Assembly: GCA_023436395.1 (NCBI GenBank)
Contig: JAEZJJ010000040.1
Span: 1-64,000, forward strand
DNA length: 64,000 nucleotides
Direction: 5' to 3'
Source of the DNA: Bacillota bacterium
Lineage (GTDB): Bacteria; Bacillota; Clostridia; Lachnospirales; Cellulosilyticaceae
The notes under the pieces: model-generated
What the model saw: only the letters and a program-made list of their open reading frames with translations
Told to the model about the DNA's origin: nothing
The model's database searches: none
Part shown: one piece after another, positions 62,599 through 64,000 of the stretch
Position numbering within the stretch: the first letter of the stretch is position 1
How the letters are laid out: every line of letters begins with the position of its first letter
Position numbers and translations under genes: made by a program

Positions 62599-64000
62599 TT
62601 ATTCCTTTACTATATTGATATGCTCAATATGAATGTCTTCTGTTCCTGTTAAGAAGCATCCTTTCTTTTTTGCATAATGAATATAGTCTAAAATTTCTTG
62701 AGTAATTCGCTCTCCTGGTGCTAAAATAGGGATCCCTGGTGGATAACACATGATAAATTCACTGCAAATATACCCTGCACTATCCTCTATGGGAATAGAT
62801 TTTTTATCCCCATAAAAGGCTTCTTGAGGCGTCTTTACTACTTGAGGGTTAATATACTCATGCTCTAGCATGCCTGAAGGACTCTTTAGGTAGCATCTCT
62901 TTATCTCTGACAAAGCCGAAATAAGACGTTCTATAGCAAGTTCTGTATCACCCACAGAAATAATGGCTAACACATTGCCAATATCTCCAAATTCTATTTG
63001 TATATCGTAATCCTCTCTTAGAAGATCATAAACCTCAATTCCTGCAAGGCCTATATCTCTTGTATGTATGGATAACTTCGTCACATCAAAATCAAATACC
63101 GTGTCTCCATTAATAAGTTCTTTCCCAAAGGCATAGTAACCATCCATTTTATTAATCTCTTCTCGGGCATAATTTGCCAGTTCCACTACCCTATCAAAAA
63201 TCTTCTTACCATTTAAGGCTAAATTTTTTCTAGAAAGATCTAAGGAGGACATCAGTAAATAGGAACCACTTGTCGTTTGGGTTAAATTAATAATTTGACG
63301 CGTGTAACCTTCTCCCACATTATTATTAATAAGCAAAAAAGAACTTTGAGTTAAAGAACCTCCTGTTTTATGCATACTCACTGCTGCCATATCAGCCCCA
63401 ACACTCATAGCAGAATCAGGAAGTTCATCATGAAAATAAAAATGAGTCCCATGGGCTTCATCTACTAATACTAGCATCCCATGTTGATGTGCTAACTCTG
63501 TAATCCTTTTAAGTGGAGAACAAATACCATAATAAGTTGGATTATTAACGAGTACGGCTTTTGCATCTGGATGAGCTAATATAGCTGCTTTTACATCACT
63601 ATAAGACATGCCTAATGGGATACCAAGTTCCTTATTAACACCTGGATTCACATAAATTGGAATAGCCCCACACACAACTAAGGCATTAATGGCACTACGA
63701 TGTACATTTCTAGGCATGATAATCTTTTCACCACGTTTACAAGCAGTCATCACCATTGCTTGTACAGAGGAAGTAGTACCTCCTACCATAAAAAAGGCAT
63801 GTTTTGCACCAAAAGCCTCTGCTGCCAACTGCTCTGCTTCTTTAATAACTGATACAGGATGGCATAAATTATCTAGAGGTTTCATGGAGTTGACATCAAT
63901 TTGCATACAACCCTCACCTAAGAACTCAGTCAATTCTTTATTACCTCTCCCTTGTTTATGACCAGGTACATCAAATGGTACAATGCGCATTTCTCGATAT
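62599..64000 (-). CDS. speA: Arginine/lysine/ornithine decarboxylase-family protein (5' end beyond window)
   Basis: The visible part reads in frame through the right edge (ISRMRIVP...), so the Met codon at 63990 is probably internal and the start lies outside. It has the fold-type I decarboxylase marks: FDVPGHKQGRG near the N-terminal end, the PLP-binding VDEAHGTHF segment and the PLP lysine in SMHKTGGSLTQ. The C-terminal domain ends with the GIPILAPGERIT motif. Group III decarboxylases of this length in Clostridia are usually arginine decarboxylase (agmatine) or lysine decarboxylase; the polyamine neighbours favour arginine. It is the first visible gene of the polyamine operon. Confidence 0.88.
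   Translation of the reverse strand, partial: YREMRIVPFDVPGHKQGRGNKELTEFLGEGCMQIDVNSMKPLDNLCHPVSVIKEAEQLAAEAFGAKHAFFMVGGTTSSVQAMVMTACKRGEKIIMPRNVHRSAINALVVCGAIPIYVNPGVNKELGIPLGMSYSDVKAAILAHPDAKAVLVNNPTYYGICSPLKRITELAHQHGMLVLVDEAHGTHFYFHDELPDSAMSVGADMAAVSMHKTGGSLTQSSFLLINNNVGEGYTRQIINLTQTTSGSYLLMSSLDLSRKNLALNGKKIFDRVVELANYAREEINKMDGYYAFGKELINGDTVFDFDVTKLSIHTRDIGLAGIEVYDLLREDYDIQIEFGDIGNVLAIISVGDTELAIERLISALSEIKRCYLKSPSGMLEHEYINPQVVKTPQEAFYGDKKSIPIEDSAGYICSEFIMCYPPGIPILAPGERITQEILDYIHYAKKKGCFLTGTEDIHIEHINIVKE

Noticed and set aside
1..64000. CRISPR arrays, tRNA or rRNA genes, prophage or insertion sequences
   Set aside because: None seen: no regularly spaced repeats, no transposase or integrase genes, and intergenic gaps are short and mostly filled by terminators and promoters.

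Overview
The window is a low-GC, densely packed stretch of chromosome from a Gram-positive anaerobe of the class Clostridia. The lines of evidence are AT-rich intergenic DNA, AGGAGG-type ribosome binding sites, many U-tract hairpin terminators, lipoprotein and cell-wall-amidase genes with copper-amine-oxidase-like stalk domains, a Lon-like protease of the clostridial type, and gene neighbourhoods typical of Lachnospiraceae/Cellulosilyticum-like bacteria. The genus is inference only. I see no phage, insertion sequence, CRISPR array, tRNA or rRNA, and codon use looks uniform, so this is core chromosome rather than an island.

Layout. 1-5.8 kb (minus strand): start of rpmE, rho, a PAS/degenerate-GGDEF/EAL protein and a Lon-like protease with a degraded P-loop. 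6-8.2 kb: a large secreted stalk/PKD-like protein. 8.4-10 kb: tsaE-tsaB-rimI. 10.1-11 kb: FMN riboswitch plus ribU. 11-13.2 kb: tex. 13.4-18.7 kb: aspartate-family amino acid genes (HTH/ACT protein, hom, an ApgM-type mutase, aspartokinase, then thrB behind a terminator). 18.8-20.3 kb: a secreted amidase. 20.6-25.5 kb (plus strand): a four-gene BMP/nucleoside ABC importer. 25.5-29.6 kb: proC, an HD-GYP protein and ygiQ. 29.7-41.1 kb: mixed envelope and housekeeping genes (two PF06541 membrane proteins, one overlapping an HD hydrolase; C39 peptidase; prsA-like foldase with a Nudix enzyme; deoxynucleoside kinase; DUF445; a second amidase; a HAD phosphatase). 41.2-45.9 kb: M23 endopeptidase, NrtR-like regulator and a secreted SGNH hydrolase. 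46-48.6 kb: a PurF-like protein lacking the glutaminase nucleophile, a TIM-barrel protein and a zinc-ribbon protein. 48.8-58.3 kb: polysaccharide deacetylase, an ABC exporter, SEC-C-tagged methionine aminopeptidase, nrnB, a predicted Mn-type CDF exporter, a K+ channel, and an ABC-F protein behind a putative attenuator. 58.4-64 kb: a GNAT protein and a polyamine operon (speA, speE, carboxynorspermidine dehydrogenase-like, nspC) running off the right edge.

Functional themes. (1) Envelope remodelling: two zinc amidases, an M23 peptidase, a deacetylase, a C39 peptidase and a PrsA-like foldase, four of the secreted proteins carrying stalk-type domains. (2) Aspartate-semialdehyde chemistry: aspartokinase and Hom at 14-18 kb, and the carboxy(nor)spermidine enzymes at 59-62 kb that consume the same semialdehyde. 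(3) c-di-GMP turnover: an EAL and an HD-GYP protein. (4) Nucleotide handling: a nucleoside importer, dNK, NrnB and the odd PurF homologue.

The observations I rate highest are the PurF paralogue with a wholly degenerate glutaminase domain, the attenuator-like leader of the ABC-F gene, the coexistence of SpeE with the aspartate-semialdehyde polyamine route in one operon, the membrane-protein/HD overlapping gene pair, and two candidate operators (in front of the ABC exporter and the M23 peptidase). All functional statements come from reading motifs by eye; no database search was run.
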